Positions 1 to 5,312 of a DNA stretch of 12,513 nucleotides are shown here, one piece after another. Location of the stretch: contig JAGXLH010000045.1 in NCBI GenBank assembly GCA_018334795.1, forward strand, positions 1 to 12,513, written 5' to 3'. The notes beneath the pieces were generated by a model, which saw nothing but the letters and a program-made list of their open reading frames with translations, searched no databases and was not told the DNA's origin. Source of the DNA: Thermoplasmatota archaeon. GTDB taxonomy: Archaea > Thermoplasmatota > E2 > DHVEG-1. A program made the position numbers and the translations under genes. Numbering within the stretch: position 1 is the first letter of the stretch; every line of letters begins with the position of its first letter.

Positions 1-188
1 TGTTTAGCATAATTTACTACCTGTTCAACATCAGTTTCTTTTATTTGTTTATAATCCTCTGCTACGTGTTTAATGCCAGGATTAACATTTTTCATGACAC
101 TAAACAAGGAAGCATCCTGAGATCGATACACTGCATCACACAATGCATGTTCTCTAGCGCCCCCACCGACAACTAATACTTTTTTCAT
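1..188 (-). CDS. purD: Phosphoribosylamine-glycine ligase (GAR synthetase), N-terminal part only
   Basis: PurD joins 5-phosphoribosylamine and glycine with ATP to make glycinamide ribonucleotide, the second step of purine synthesis, in the cytosol. The 62 codons visible begin MKKVLVVGGGAREHAL, the hallmark N-terminus of PurD: a hydrophobic strand, a glycine-rich turn and the REHAL motif of the N-terminal domain. A later stretch, SVMKNVNPGI, fits the next strand and loop of that domain. The gene leaves the window at base 1, so the ATP-grasp and C-terminal domains are not seen. The ATG at 186-188 is preceded by GGTGGAGG (minus strand, 200-207), with 11 bases between the GGAGG core and the start. 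It lies 53 bases downstream of pyrE on the same strand and probably shares its transcript. Identity rests on the N-terminal motif alone but is distinctive. Confidence 0.9.
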   Translation of the reverse strand, partial: MKKVLVVGGGAREHALCDAVYRSQDASLFSVMKNVNPGIKHVAEDYKQIKETDVEQVVNYAK

Positions 189-241
189 TGACAATATAGC
201 CTCCACCAAATATTTTCTAAAATTCTTATTTTTTTCCTCAA

Positions 242-766
242 TTATTTTTTAAGAATATCTTTCACAGTGACTAACGGGTGAAACTGCAAGTCAAGATTTT
301 CGATTTTTTCTCGAGCTCCACTTTCTCGATCAACGACGGTAATAACCTTATCCAGTTCCGCATGATTTTGTTTAAGGATTTGAATAGTATTAACAACAGA
401 TCCTCCACTAGTAGTTACATCTTCAACGATAAGAACTTTCTTATCTTTAACTGATTCACCCTCGATTTGTTTTCCAGTTCCATGCTCCCGTTTTTGTTTT
501 CGAACAATAACAAAAGGAATACTTGTTTGTAATGATAATGCAACGATTAACGGCACAGCTCCTAGTTCCATTCCTGCAATAAGATCATACTTATCTAATG
601 CAATTGGTTTCATCTGGGTTGCAATGGTAGTTAATACTTCAGGATTAGTACTAGCTTTTTTGATGTCAACATAATAATCACTAACTGCTCCTGAAGTAAG
701 TACGAAATGACCATATTGAATAGCTCCACACGATTTCAATTGATCAACTAATTCTTTAGTCTCCAT
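242..766 (-). CDS. pyrE: Orotate phosphoribosyltransferase
   Basis: PyrE transfers the ribose phosphate of PRPP to orotate, giving OMP in the fifth step of pyrimidine synthesis; it normally works as a cytosolic dimer. The 174-residue product has the family length. Residues 111-123 (VLIVEDVTTSGGS) are the PRPP-binding signature with its paired acids. Residues 24-36 (TSGAVSDYYVDIK) are the N-terminal substrate loop, and 88-103 (start VRKQKREHGTGKQ) form the flexible catalytic loop rich in Lys and Arg. The ATG at 764-766 is the only in-frame ATG before the upstream stop. No good ribosome binding site lies close by (GGTGAT is 21 bases away). A TATA-like box at 794-801 would put transcription start within about 10 bases of the ATG, so a nearly leaderless mRNA is likely. 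It is followed by purD and is divergent from the HTH gene. Confidence 0.95.
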   Translation of the reverse strand: METKELVDQLKSCGAIQYGHFVLTSGAVSDYYVDIKKASTNPEVLTTIATQMKPIALDKYDLIAGMELGAVPLIVALSLQTSIPFVIVRKQKREHGTGKQIEGESVKDKKVLIVEDVTTSGGSVVNTIQILKQNHAELDKVITVVDRESGAREKIENLDLQFHPLVTVKDILKK

Positions 767-793
767 ACAATCATTTTGAAATAGATAATCACC

Positions 794-801
794 ATTTATA
801 G
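794..801 (-). promoter_or_regulatory. TATA-like box for pyrE-purD
   Basis: On the minus strand this reads CTATAAAT, about 30 bases upstream of the pyrE ATG. The usual TATA-to-start distance in archaea would place the mRNA 5' end very near the start codon. The call is by eye only. Confidence 0.4.
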
Positions 802-843
802 ATTACGAAAAAAACACTAATATATCCATAAAAAAACAAAGAC

Positions 844-851
844 TTATTAAA
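844..851 (+). promoter_or_regulatory. TATA-like box for the HTH gene
   Basis: TTATTAAA follows a purine-rich stretch (AAACAAAGAC) that could serve as the BRE. Its centre is about 34 bases before the ATG at 881, so the mRNA should be leaderless or nearly so. This agrees with the absence of a ribosome binding site before 881. Confidence 0.4.
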
Positions 852-880
852 GAATCAAAAATAATTACTGGTCGAACGCT

Positions 881-1444
881 ATGGCAAAGGTTACGTTGAA
901 CAAAAATGCTTTCAAAGCACTTGCTTCAGATACCAGACTTAAAATTATTCGGACATTAGATGGAAGAAAAATGAGTCTTACTGAACTGAGCAAAGAAACC
1001 GATTTGAACAAAGCCACCCTTCATGAACATCTTGCAAAATTAACTGAAGCAGGCCTCATAAAAAGAATACAACGAGAAGGTCATAAATGGGTATATTATA
1101 AATTATCATGGAAAGGAGAAAGTCTTCTTCATCCTGAAAATACAAAAATTGTTGTGGTGTTCACTGCTGCATTTATTTCACTTATCGCAGGTTTTACCCA
1201 GATGTATCTTTATATTTCAACGCGGTTTACTCAAAACACTGAACAAGCAGATCAAGGATTTGATGTGTTAAATACACCTCCTCCTAATGGCGCTGAAACT
1301 GTTACTCGTACCACTCAAGAAGCAACAGGGTTTTTTCCTTCAGATGTTTGGCTTTATGCAGCAATAATTTGTTTTTTACTTTTTATTGTACTTCTATCTT
1401 TTTCCATTAATAAACTTTGGAAAAATAAACATCCTTCTCTTTAA
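881..1444 (+). CDS. Membrane-anchored ArsR-type winged-helix transcription regulator
   Basis: The 187-residue product starts with a winged helix-turn-helix domain (about residues 8-78) of the ArsR/MarR type. FKALASDTRLKIIRTL is the typical first helix, LTELSKETDLNKATLHEHL is the recognition-helix region, and GHKWVYYKLS is the wing. Two hydrophobic segments follow (about 89-112 and 156-176), separated by a polar loop of some 40 residues rich in Thr, Gln and Asn. The expected form is a cytosolic DNA-binding head on a two-TM hairpin with the loop outside the cell, so it may read an envelope or extracellular cue. No Cys cluster for metal sensing is present. It is divergent from pyrE across 114 bases and could act on either promoter, but nothing shows its target. 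The fold is clear; the ligand and regulon are unknown. Confidence 0.85.
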   Translation: MAKVTLNKNAFKALASDTRLKIIRTLDGRKMSLTELSKETDLNKATLHEHLAKLTEAGLIKRIQREGHKWVYYKLSWKGESLLHPENTKIVVVFTAAFISLIAGFTQMYLYISTRFTQNTEQADQGFDVLNTPPPNGAETVTRTTQEATGFFPSDVWLYAAIICFLLFIVLLSFSINKLWKNKHPSL

Positions 1445-1547
1445 TCTTTTATCTAAAAATATCGTCTTTTTAAAAAAAATTAAAGATAATAAAATTAATA
1501 CTTCATAAAGGGAAAAATTGTTTTGATTAGAAAGAAAGATCTAGATG

Positions 1548-1577
1548 AAAAAAAACAGGGTAGACTTATTCCTGTTT
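1548..1577 (-). terminator. Hairpin plus T-tract, minus strand
   Basis: On the minus strand, AAACAGG (1577-1571) pairs perfectly with CCTGTTT (1559-1553) around an 11-base loop. The T-run reaches 1548 (eight T, three of them in the stem). The layout is that of an intrinsic terminator for minus-strand transcription. The stop codon of the small ORF at 1566-1631 falls in the loop. Confidence 0.5.
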
Positions 1578-1631
1578 CGCTTTTAAGACATCTACATCAT
1601 CTTCAATGAAATCAAATAATGTTTTTTGCAT
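1566..1631 (-). CDS. Candidate 21-residue acidic peptide
   Basis: A 21-codon ORF (MQKTLFDFIEDD at its start, KAKQE at its end) is preceded by GGTGAT with the same GGTG-N6-ATG spacing used by the UDG gene and by the proposed pyrD start. A TATA box (1665-1672) lies upstream, and a hairpin with a T-tract overlaps its stop. These signals, not the length, are the reason for listing it. The peptide is acidic, probably helical, and matches nothing I recognise. Another reading is the tail of a decayed gene: the neighbouring minus-strand frame from about 1729 to 1612 reads KAFFIRNIGDVDAKNII before a stop. One T less in TTATTTGATT would join it to DFIEDDVDVLKAKQE. It could also be a non-coding RNA. Confidence 0.3.
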   Translation of the reverse strand: MQKTLFDFIEDDVDVLKAKQE

Positions 1632-1664
1632 CCACATCACCAATATTCCGAATGAAAAAAGCTT

Positions 1665-1672
1665 TTAATATA
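1665..1672 (-). promoter_or_regulatory. TATA box for the small minus-strand unit
   Basis: The minus strand reads AAAAAG-TATATTAA: an A-rich BRE-like stretch followed by TATATTAA. Transcription would begin near 1645, a few bases before the GGTGAT at 1636-1641, giving an RNA of about 95 bases if it stops at the T-tract at 1548. Confidence 0.4.
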
Positions 1673-1712
1673 CTTTTTGACGCAGAACTACCTTCCTTAT
1701 TGTCTTTTTTCA

Positions 1713-1730
1713 GCGAAGCATTTATATATA
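1713..1730 (+). promoter_or_regulatory. Strong BRE/TATA promoter
   Basis: CGAAGCA followed by TTTATATATA (1721-1730) is one of the most consensus-like archaeal promoters in the window. Transcription would start near 1751, giving an 86-base leader to the small ORF at 1837. The box is nearly symmetric, but the purine-rich BRE side favours the plus strand. Confidence 0.5.
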
Positions 1731-1836
1731 AATGAAATTAAATTAATAATGTAGGATTTTGTTTTTGTATTAAACAATCCAAAACTAAATAGATTATCCA
1801 CTTATTGAATAACAAAAAAGGGGACAATACAACAAC

Positions 1837-1938
1837 ATGAGTATGATATATTATATCCTGATGGGATTTGTCGGCGGTTTATTCACCATGACCATGATTA
1901 ATGTTTATAAATGGGTATTGAAAAATATAAACACTTAA
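1837..1938 (+). CDS. Candidate 33-residue single-pass membrane protein
   Basis: The ORF begins MSMIYYILMGFVGGLFTMTM and continues with a short polar tail ending KNINT. Residues 4-23 form a plausible transmembrane helix with a GxxGG-like patch. Tyr, Lys and Trp follow at the membrane edge, suggesting a short basic tail in the cytosol. An AAGGGGAC stretch 11 bases before the ATG could be a loose ribosome binding site. A strong promoter lies about 110 bases upstream, and a hairpin with a T-tract closes the unit at 1953-1983, so it appears to be transcribed alone. It converges with the four-TM membrane gene at 1995-2408. I recognise no family. Proteins of this size with one TM helix often modulate a larger membrane partner, but no partner can be named here. 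Confidence 0.5.
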   Translation: MSMIYYILMGFVGGLFTMTMINVYKWVLKNINT

Positions 1939-1952
1939 TATAAAAAAGAAAA

Positions 1953-1983
1953 GAAGGAAATAAATTCCTTCAAACTATTTTTT
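1953..1983 (+). terminator. Hairpin plus T-tract between convergent genes
   Basis: GAAGGAA (1953-1959) pairs perfectly with TTCCTTC (1965-1971) around five bases. A run of six T follows at 1978-1983 on the plus strand. The minus strand also has a T-rich stretch after the stem, so it may stop both the 33-residue ORF and the membrane gene opposite. Confidence 0.6.
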
Positions 1984-1994
1984 CTACCTTTACC

Positions 1995-2408
1995 TTACTT
2001 AGGCATTTTAGGCATGACTTTTTCAATTTCTTCAGTTTTTCCCGCATCCCATATTGCTCTAATAGCTAAAATTCCAGCTGCTGGAGCAACAAAAACAGCA
2101 AGCATAGCTGCAATATTAGTAAAGTAGGCACCAATGTATTCAATTTCTGCAAAGAAATTCGTATTTAATGCCGCACCGATTCCAACAAGCATTAATGCAG
2201 CGATCAAAAACGTTGGGACCCGATCTCGTGTGATGTTACCAAGTGCGAAAAATGAGAGTATTCCAACAACAAATCCTAACACGGCTAATAACGTACTCAC
2301 AGTCGGAGAATAATTTGCTGACCAGGTTCCATTTGCAGCAAAAACAATTCCTACGATAACCGATAGTAGAATTCCTACTAGAAATAACCAGCTTCCAATT
2401 TTTTTCAT
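1995..2408 (-). CDS. Four-TM membrane protein of unknown function
   Basis: From the ATG at 2406-2408 the product has 137 residues: MKKIGSWLFLVGILLSVIVG at the start, then three more hydrophobic stretches (about 37-58, 65-82 and 95-118) and a charged tail rich in Lys and Glu. The open frame extends upstream to 2600, but the extension is rich in Ile, Tyr, Lys and Cys, typical of untranslated A/T-rich DNA. GGAGG stands exactly five bases before the ATG at 2408. A TATA box at 2469-2477 would give a leader of about 40 bases, also inside the extension. The loop between helices 2 and 3 holds Arg and Asp (NITRDRVP), so that side is probably cytosolic. No catalytic motif or known family is recognised. 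It is transcribed alone, away from the receiver-like gene. Confidence 0.75.
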   Translation of the reverse strand: MKKIGSWLFLVGILLSVIVGIVFAANGTWSANYSPTVSTLLAVLGFVVGILSFFALGNITRDRVPTFLIAALMLVGIGAALNTNFFAEIEYIGAYFTNIAAMLAVFVAPAAGILAIRAIWDAGKTEEIEKVMPKMPK

Positions 2409-2468
2409 TAATTCCTCCATAGTTTTTACCATCCCATATACTATGTTTAAGATATAAAGTAAAATTCC

Positions 2469-2477
2469 AATATATAA
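2469..2477 (-). promoter_or_regulatory. TATA box for the four-TM protein
   Basis: The minus strand reads AAAACG-TTATATATT, a good BRE/TATA pair. It predicts a transcription start near 2448 and supports the downstream ATG at 2408 as the true start. Confidence 0.5.
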
Positions 2478-2589
2478 CGTTTTTATGCACATAAGTATGC
2501 AATTACTGATGTATTTAATACCACATCTACTTAAAAGATGAAAATGAAAATTTGTCATTATGATGATTTGCCAATAAACTTTTTTATAC

Positions 2590-2670
2590 AAAAAAAACAA
2601 AACAAGTATATACTAAACTCCTGGGGCCGGATACTTTTTCCCTGTCACCTCTTCTTGCTTATCCAGCCCC
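2590..2670 (-). ncRNA. Candidate structured small RNA (GC-rich hairpin with T-tract)
   Basis: On the minus strand, GGGGCTGGATA (2670-2660) pairs over 11 consecutive positions with TATCCGGCCCC (2633-2623), including one G-U wobble (2628 with 2665). On the plus strand the same position would be a C-A mismatch, so the RNA reading favours the minus strand. Possible A-G and G-A pairs follow inward. The 26-base loop is purine-rich and contains GAGGTGA, a seven-base match to the anti-SD of 16S rRNA. Downstream are the palindrome AGTATATACT and a T-rich tract with eight T (2597-2590), as expected for a 3' end. The GC content stands out in this AT-rich region. It lies between divergent genes and could be a free RNA or part of a long leader. 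No known riboswitch or box C/D or H/ACA pattern was recognised. Confidence 0.4.
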
Positions 2671-2726
2671 TTTTACCTCCCTTTATTTTTTTATTAAAAA
2701 GAATTCAAAGATGAAAACACGAATAG

Positions 2727-2734
2727 TTATAAAC
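2727..2734 (+). promoter_or_regulatory. TATA box for the receiver-like gene
   Basis: TTATAAAC, preceded by CGAATAG, predicts a start near 2756, about nine bases before the ATG at 2765. No ribosome binding site is present, so a nearly leaderless mRNA is likely. Confidence 0.45.
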
Positions 2735-2764
2735 GATAACGTATTCTTTTACAAATGAAGTCGT

Positions 2765-3067
2765 ATGAAAACAGTTATGATTATTGACCATGATGAAAAA
2801 TTTAGCCAACGCATTCAAGAAACAATTAAGGATGAAAATATTACAATTCTAACCGCAAAAACAAATAGGAGTGCACTTCAACAACAAATCAATGAAAAAC
2901 AAATTGATTTATTTTTAATTTCAAATCCTTCATCAAAGCAAGTCAAGGAATTTTTTGCGTGTAAATCAACTGCTTCTTTAAGTTCTCCAATACAAGAGTC
3001 TAATCAAATCCTTTTTGAAGATTGTTCTAAAGAAGAACTAAGAACGGTCATTAACAACAATCTTTAA
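2765..3067 (+). CDS. Receiver-like (CheY-type) protein lacking the phospho-acceptor Asp
   Basis: The 100-residue product begins MKTVMIIDHDEKF, which matches the first strand and acidic pocket (D8, D10) of response-regulator receiver domains. The third strand reads IDLFLISNPSS (47-57). Where receivers have the phosphorylated Asp (DLxLLDxxxP), this protein has Ser53 followed by Asn-Pro. The remainder is short for a receiver (about 120 residues), and no clear Thr/Ser or Lys-Pro switch motif is seen; C-terminal helices replace the usual last strands. It is therefore probably a pseudo-receiver working by protein contact rather than phosphorylation, if it is a receiver at all. No kinase or output domain is nearby. 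Its stop lies two bases from the stop of the convergent aminotransferase gene. The family assignment is moderate. Confidence 0.6.
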   Translation: MKTVMIIDHDEKFSQRIQETIKDENITILTAKTNRSALQQQINEKQIDLFLISNPSSKQVKEFFACKSTASLSSPIQESNQILFEDCSKEELRTVINNNL

Positions 3068-3069
3068 TT

Positions 3070-4221
3070 TTAACAAATTTCTTTCAATCCTTCAACCAAA
3101 CGATTTAGGCCTTTTTGAAGAACATTTTCTGAAAGATTCCCATAAGATAACCGAAACGAAGGATACTCAACATCAAACATTTGTCCAGGTAAAACAATAA
3201 CCCGATATTTTTCAATTAATCGTTTAGCTAAATTCCATGAAGATTGTGGAGAGTCGATATTCACAAAGAAATAATATGCTCCTTTTGTCCAAGTACTATG
3301 TATCATTGAAAGCGATGAAAATATATTTTGAACATGGTTTCGATTACGTTTTAAGATAGGAAAAAATTTTTTGCAATAGGAATCACCAAGAGGAATTGCA
3401 TGTAAGGCAGCAGCTTGTGACGGACTTGGTGCTGCTATTCCATTTGTATCTTGGACTTTCAATACGTCTAATAAAAGGTCTTCTGGGAAAATCATGTATC
3501 CTATTCTATATCCAGAAAGTGAAAATGCTTTTGACAATGAAAAAAGTGAAATCGTATGAGATAATGAAGAATCAAATTGTAAGGGAGATATATGAGGCGT
3601 ATCATCATAAATGAAATATTCATACACTTCATCAGATATATGAAAAAGTGAATGGGTGGCACATAATTTGTTAATTTTTTTCAATGAATCCGGAGTGTAA
3701 ACTGCTCCAGTTGGATTATTCGGTGAAATAGTAACAATGGCTTTGGTATTAGGTGTTATCTTATTTTTTAAATCAGAAAAATCCGGTTGAAATGATGAGT
3801 CGGTAGATACAAAGATTGGTTTACAACCAATCATTTTAGCTGCCATTACGTAATTAAAATAGGTTGGAGTGAAAAAGATAATTTCGTCAGCAGGTTGACT
3901 AATTGCAAGTAAGATGTTCATAAAAGCTTGATTTGCTCCAGCAGTTACCATTACTTGTGTATCCGGATTTATAGTAACTTTTTGTTCTTTTTTTATTTTT
4001 TCAGCTATAATTTTTCTAAGGTCTCTGAATCCTTGATCTGTTGAATATTGATATCCTTGAGGCTTTGAACAAATCTTTTTTGCAGCATTTACTGCTTCAA
4101 AGGGAGGCTCAAAAAAAGGGATTCCTTGTCCAAAGGAAATAACATCTTCAGGCATAGTTACCTGGGAAAGAAATTGAATGATTGGAGCGTGTCGTATGTT
4201 TTTCATTCGGGAAAGCTGCAT
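3070..4221 (-). CDS. PLP-dependent aminotransferase, class I/II (AspC-like)
   Basis: This fold-type I aminotransferase moves amino groups between an amino acid and a 2-oxo acid using pyridoxal phosphate in the cytosol. Counted from the ATG at 4221 (383 residues), PNNPTG (167-172) holds the PLP-binding Asn169. ISDEVYEYF supplies Asp197 and Tyr200, SLSKAFSLSGYRIGY holds the PLP Lys231, and SFRLSYG holds Arg357, which binds the substrate carboxylate. A GTG at 4233 is also open, but GGTGA stands four bases before the ATG at 4221, so that ATG is preferred. The set resembles archaeal AspC and aromatic aminotransferases; the substrate cannot be told from sequence. It follows the UDG gene by 48 bases on the same strand and may be co-transcribed, though an A/T-rich TATTTAAAA-like box lies in the gap. 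Confidence 0.9.
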   Translation of the reverse strand: MQLSRMKNIRHAPIIQFLSQVTMPEDVISFGQGIPFFEPPFEAVNAAKKICSKPQGYQYSTDQGFRDLRKIIAEKIKKEQKVTINPDTQVMVTAGANQAFMNILLAISQPADEIIFFTPTYFNYVMAAKMIGCKPIFVSTDSSFQPDFSDLKNKITPNTKAIVTISPNNPTGAVYTPDSLKKINKLCATHSLFHISDEVYEYFIYDDTPHISPLQFDSSLSHTISLFSLSKAFSLSGYRIGYMIFPEDLLLDVLKVQDTNGIAAPSPSQAAALHAIPLGDSYCKKFFPILKRNRNHVQNIFSSLSMIHSTWTKGAYYFFVNIDSPQSSWNLAKRLIEKYRVIVLPGQMFDVEYPSFRLSYGNLSENVLQKGLNRLVEGLKEIC

Positions 4222-4269
4222 TAATTCACCCACCTAAAAATTATTTAAAATGATTTCAGTAAATTTTTT

Positions 4270-4863
4270 TCACACGGTTTTTTTAGAAAGGATAAAAGGT
4301 TTTACTTGTTTAATATCTTCTAGTAAAACTGATTTTTTATTGGGATTATAGGTTGCTACAGCTGGATGATATAATGGGAGAATTCGGATTTGATGATACA
4401 ATGTTTGTTTAGAAAATAATTTTCCATGGAGTTTACTGATTTTTGTAAACGGTAAATTAAATTTCTCGAAAATAAATTCAGTAGCAAATGATCCCATGGG
4501 AAGAATCACTGAAGGATTGATAAGATCTATTTGTTTTTCTAAATATGGAGCGCATGTTTGAATTTCATTTTTTGTGGGATTTCTATTATTTGGTGGTCGA
4601 CATTTCAAAATGTTTGCAATGTAAATATCAGATCGATTTAAGCCAATTGAATCAATTAACTCTTCAAGTATTCTTCCTGCTCTTCCTACAAAAGGACGAC
4701 CTTGTTTATCTTCATTAGATCCTGGTGCTTCACCGATAAAAAGAAGATCTGCATTGTCTGATCCTTCTCCAACAACGGGATTTTTCCGTGTTTTATATAA
4801 TTCACAACGTTTGCAATTTATGATGTGTTCAGATAATGTTTGCATTTCATTAGATACGCTCAT
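4270..4863 (-). CDS. Uracil-DNA glycosylase, family 4 (4Fe-4S type)
   Basis: The enzyme removes uracil from DNA, starting base-excision repair of deaminated cytosine. Numbered from the ATG at 4863 (197 residues), GEAPG at 44-48 is the family 4 motif A, with the Glu-Ala-Pro-Gly set and the ED that follows. ANILKCRPP contains the pocket Asn84. HPAV (166-169) is motif B with its active-site His. Cys17, Cys20, Cys88 and Cys104 are spaced as in the 4Fe-4S cluster of this family. The frame is open to a GTG at 4872, but AGGTGG lies six bases (GGTG-N6) before the ATG at 4863, matching other genes in the window. The length is normal. It is the first gene of a minus-strand pair with the aminotransferase. 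All key residues are present. Confidence 0.95.
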   Translation of the reverse strand: MSVSNEMQTLSEHIINCKRCELYKTRKNPVVGEGSDNADLLFIGEAPGSNEDKQGRPFVGRAGRILEELIDSIGLNRSDIYIANILKCRPPNNRNPTKNEIQTCAPYLEKQIDLINPSVILPMGSFATEFIFEKFNLPFTKISKLHGKLFSKQTLYHQIRILPLYHPAVATYNPNKKSVLLEDIKQVKPFILSKKTV

Positions 4864-4877
4864 CGATGCCACCTAAG

Positions 4878-4909
4878 GTGTATTCGCTCCACGGCTTAAA
4901 TGTGTATTC
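4878..4909. repeat. Direct repeat GTGTATTC upstream of the UDG gene
   Basis: GTGTATTC occurs at 4878-4885 and again at 4902-4909, 24 bases apart (just over two helical turns), in the leader/promoter of the UDG gene. It could be an operator, but eight-base repeats also arise by chance in A/T-rich DNA. Confidence 0.25.
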
Positions 4910-5050
4910 CTTGCGTTATCAAACAGTGGAATAAATCAAACGAAAAAGACAAAAAATTAATCTTACATATTGAATGAAAAAAATAACAAAACTATTTGAA
5001 TACCAATTACTATTAACATGTATCTCTTTGAGATGGAGGAATTATGGAGT

Positions 5051-5296
5051 ATGCCAGAACTTCAAGAACTTACGGATAAAATTAAAATCCTTAAAGATGC
5101 TCGAAATATTCTTGATAAAGAATACAAAGAAACGGAGTTTCATAAGAAAAAAGAAGAACATCCGCAATCAAGTGTTCCCTCAGATCCAGAAGATGAGGAA
5201 ATCTATAAATTACTCACTGCAATCAGACAACTTGAACACTATATTAAAAAATATCAAGATGATCAATTCATGCTTATTAAAGAAGAAACACAATAA
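5051..5296 (+). CDS. Small charged coiled-coil protein, unknown function
   Basis: The 81-residue product has two charged helices, about 2-34 (ELQELTDKIKILKDARN at its start) and 49-72 (EEIYKLLTAIRQLEHYIKKY). A Pro/Ser/Asp linker joins them (HPQSSVPSDPED). Heptad-like spacing of Leu and Ile suggests a helical hairpin or coiled coil. There are no Cys residues, membrane segments or catalytic motifs. I do not recognise the family; prefoldin-like or small structural proteins look similar, but nothing specific supports that. The frame opens at an ATG at 5018. GGAGG at 5035-5039 lies 11 bases before the ATG at 5051, the same spacing as in purD, so 5051 is preferred with modest certainty. It converges with trkH across an A6T8 tract and seems to be a single-gene unit. 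Confidence 0.6.
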   Translation: MPELQELTDKIKILKDARNILDKEYKETEFHKKKEEHPQSSVPSDPEDEEIYKLLTAIRQLEHYIKKYQDDQFMLIKEETQ

Positions 5297-5298
5297 TC

Positions 5299-5312
5299 AA
5301 AAAATTTTTTTT
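5299..5312. terminator. A6T8 tract between convergent genes
   Basis: AAAAAA followed by TTTTTTTT sits between the stop of the coiled-coil gene and that of trkH and overlaps the trkH stop codon. Oligo-T runs alone can end archaeal transcripts, and this one would serve both strands. Confidence 0.45.

Larger units (their letters stand above)
1445..1836. other. Gene-poor stretch with two small transcription-unit candidates
   Basis: No long open frame covers these 392 bases. The first 100 bases are A/T-rich filler behind the HTH gene, with no convincing terminator. From 1548 to 1672 the minus strand carries a complete miniature unit: TATA box, GGTGAT, short ORF, hairpin and T-tract (listed separately). 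From 1713 the plus strand carries a strong BRE/TATA pair pointing at the small membrane ORF at 1837. A weak hairpin (GGATT with AATCC, plus GTTT with AAAC inside) lies at about 1754-1780, in what would be its 5' leader. Confidence 0.5.

Noticed and set aside
1619..1735. 38-codon plus-strand ORF
   Set aside because: It has no ribosome binding site or promoter, and it runs into the strong TATA box at 1721-1730. The minus-strand signals in the same region are better.
2409..2600. 64-residue N-terminal extension of the four-TM protein
   Set aside because: It has untranslated-like composition, contains the gene's likely TATA box (2469-2477), and the GGAGG site fits the ATG at 2408.
2613..2666. TAG read-through (pyrrolysine) joining LDKQEEVTGKKYPAPGV to the frame upstream of the four-TM gene
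   Set aside because: The frame after the TAG is low-complexity and T-rich, and no pyrrolysine context is visible. A structured RNA or a short peptide is simpler.
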